Below are positions 42,218-42,730 of a stretch of DNA of 42,730 bases, one piece after another. Below the pieces are notes generated by a model. That model saw only the letters and a list, made by a program, of their open reading frames with translations, was not told where the DNA came from and searched no databases. Source of the stretch: CAXMWX01 sp051008185 (GTDB lineage Bacteria > Pseudomonadota > Gammaproteobacteria > Eutrophobiales > Eutrophobiaceae); assembly GCA_051008185.1 (NCBI GenBank), contig JBPCXW010000046.1, positions 1 to 42,730 on the forward strand, in the 5' to 3' direction. Within the stretch, counting starts at the first letter, position 1; the number at the start of each line of letters is the position of its first letter. Both the position numbers and the translations under genes were made by a program.

Positions 42218-42690
42218 TGAGTAGGTTTTATAACAAGGATAAAAAGGAGTTTTTGCAAAATCTTCCCTCGGATTCGCTTGAAGGGGAAACATGCACGATA
42301 CCGGCGCGGCTGAAATTTAATTTCTCGCTTCTGGATATTTCTCAAAAAGGAACAGAATCATTTGAATCTCTTCGTGAAGGGCAGAGAAAGAAACTAATCA
42401 AAAAGATCGTTGAGCTGTCTCGGGAACCACGTCGGCATTGGGAGGAAGAAAACCTACTTGCTATCTATGGAGAATTTCCCACTAAAAAATCAAACTTCAA
42501 GCACCCCAAACACGTCCCGCATGATGTGGAGTGGGCTCGATTCAGGATTGAGAGCGATTTTCGGTTGGCCGGGTTTTTTGTGCCGAAAAATTTTCACGAC
42601 AAAGAGCATGAGAAATTGAAGGTACGTTTTGATAGCAATACTTTTTATGCAGTTTTTATCGATCCGGAACATAACTTTTACAAGCAGTAG
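42217..42690 (+). CDS. Hypothetical partner of the AAA ATPase
   Basis: The 157-residue protein is strongly basic in its first half. It shows LKFNFSLLDISQKGTESFESL near residue 29, VEWARFRIESDFRLAGFFV later, and ends FYAVFIDPEHNFYKQ. The last block resembles the terminal strands of RelE/ParE-like folds and recurs in unnamed proteins beside such ATPases, but I cannot name the family. It is translated together with the ATPase and may be the effector or an adaptor. Complete: its stop is 40 bp before the window end, where nothing else is seen. Confidence 0.7.
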   Translation: MSRFYNKDKKEFLQNLPSDSLEGETCTIPARLKFNFSLLDISQKGTESFESLREGQRKKLIKKIVELSREPRRHWEEENLLAIYGEFPTKKSNFKHPKHVPHDVEWARFRIESDFRLAGFFVPKNFHDKEHEKLKVRFDSNTFYAVFIDPEHNFYKQ

Positions 42691-42730
42691 CCAACTCTGT
42701 CACTTCCCCAACCGATCAACTTCCTTAACC

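Noticed and set aside
1..42730. tRNA, rRNA, insertion sequences or prophage genes
   Set aside because: I saw no tRNA or rRNA sequence and no transposase, integrase or phage structural gene on either strand.

Overview
This 42.7 kb window comes from the chromosome of a gammaproteobacterium and spans the replication-origin neighbourhood. The order gyrB-recF-dnaN-dnaA on the minus strand, divergent from rpmH-rnpA-yidD-yidC-mnmE, is the classic arrangement. A bioBFCD cluster, a complete aa3/caa3 cytochrome oxidase assembly cluster and comF fit the same assignment. I cannot name the genus. Housekeeping genes are GC-rich and tightly packed. The two ends look AT-richer and carry accessory functions.

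Left end (1-9300): the leader-proximal end of a type I-C CRISPR array, then (all minus strand) cas2, cas1, cas4, cas7, cas8c, cas5c and cas3. The cas8c gene has a well-formed internal ribosome binding site and start for the small subunit Cas11c. Directly upstream of cas3, with no gap, sits a 56-residue two-helix membrane peptide, and before that an exported HIRAN-domain protein; both look co-transcribed with the cas genes.

9130-11890: a 41-bp copy of the fic 3' end, a class I N6-adenine-type DNA methyltransferase, and a class II Fic protein whose promoter carries repeated operator-like motifs.

11918-20137: the respiratory cluster ctaC-ctaD-small protein-ctaG-ctaE (with a convergent DUF2909 gene) and SURF1-SCO1-like-ctaA-ctaB. 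These make the oxidase subunits, insert copper and make heme O/A. Three copies of a palindromic intergenic element (about 9198, 15176 and 20246) are scattered here; two full copies differ by inversion of the core relative to the arms.

20431-24939: bioB-bioF-bioC-bioD, overlapping or nearly so, with a BirA-type operator over the bioB -35 element and over the start codon of divergent comF.

24942-35990: replication and translation/membrane-insertion genes, then a DUF6165 gene and a SnoaL-like gene.

Right end (36029-42690): the most novel part. An overlapping minus-strand operon encodes a four-helix coiled-coil membrane protein, a membrane-anchored vWA-like protein, a TolQ/MotA/ZorA-like protein with a long coiled-coil tail, and a one-helix MotB/ExbD-like protein with an acidic tandem-repeat linker, followed by two small unknown genes. 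Divergent from it is an AAA/ABC-type ATPase with an overlapping unknown partner gene. I infer a stator-like envelope complex, perhaps a defence system related in logic to Zorya, but with no recognisable Zorya effector.
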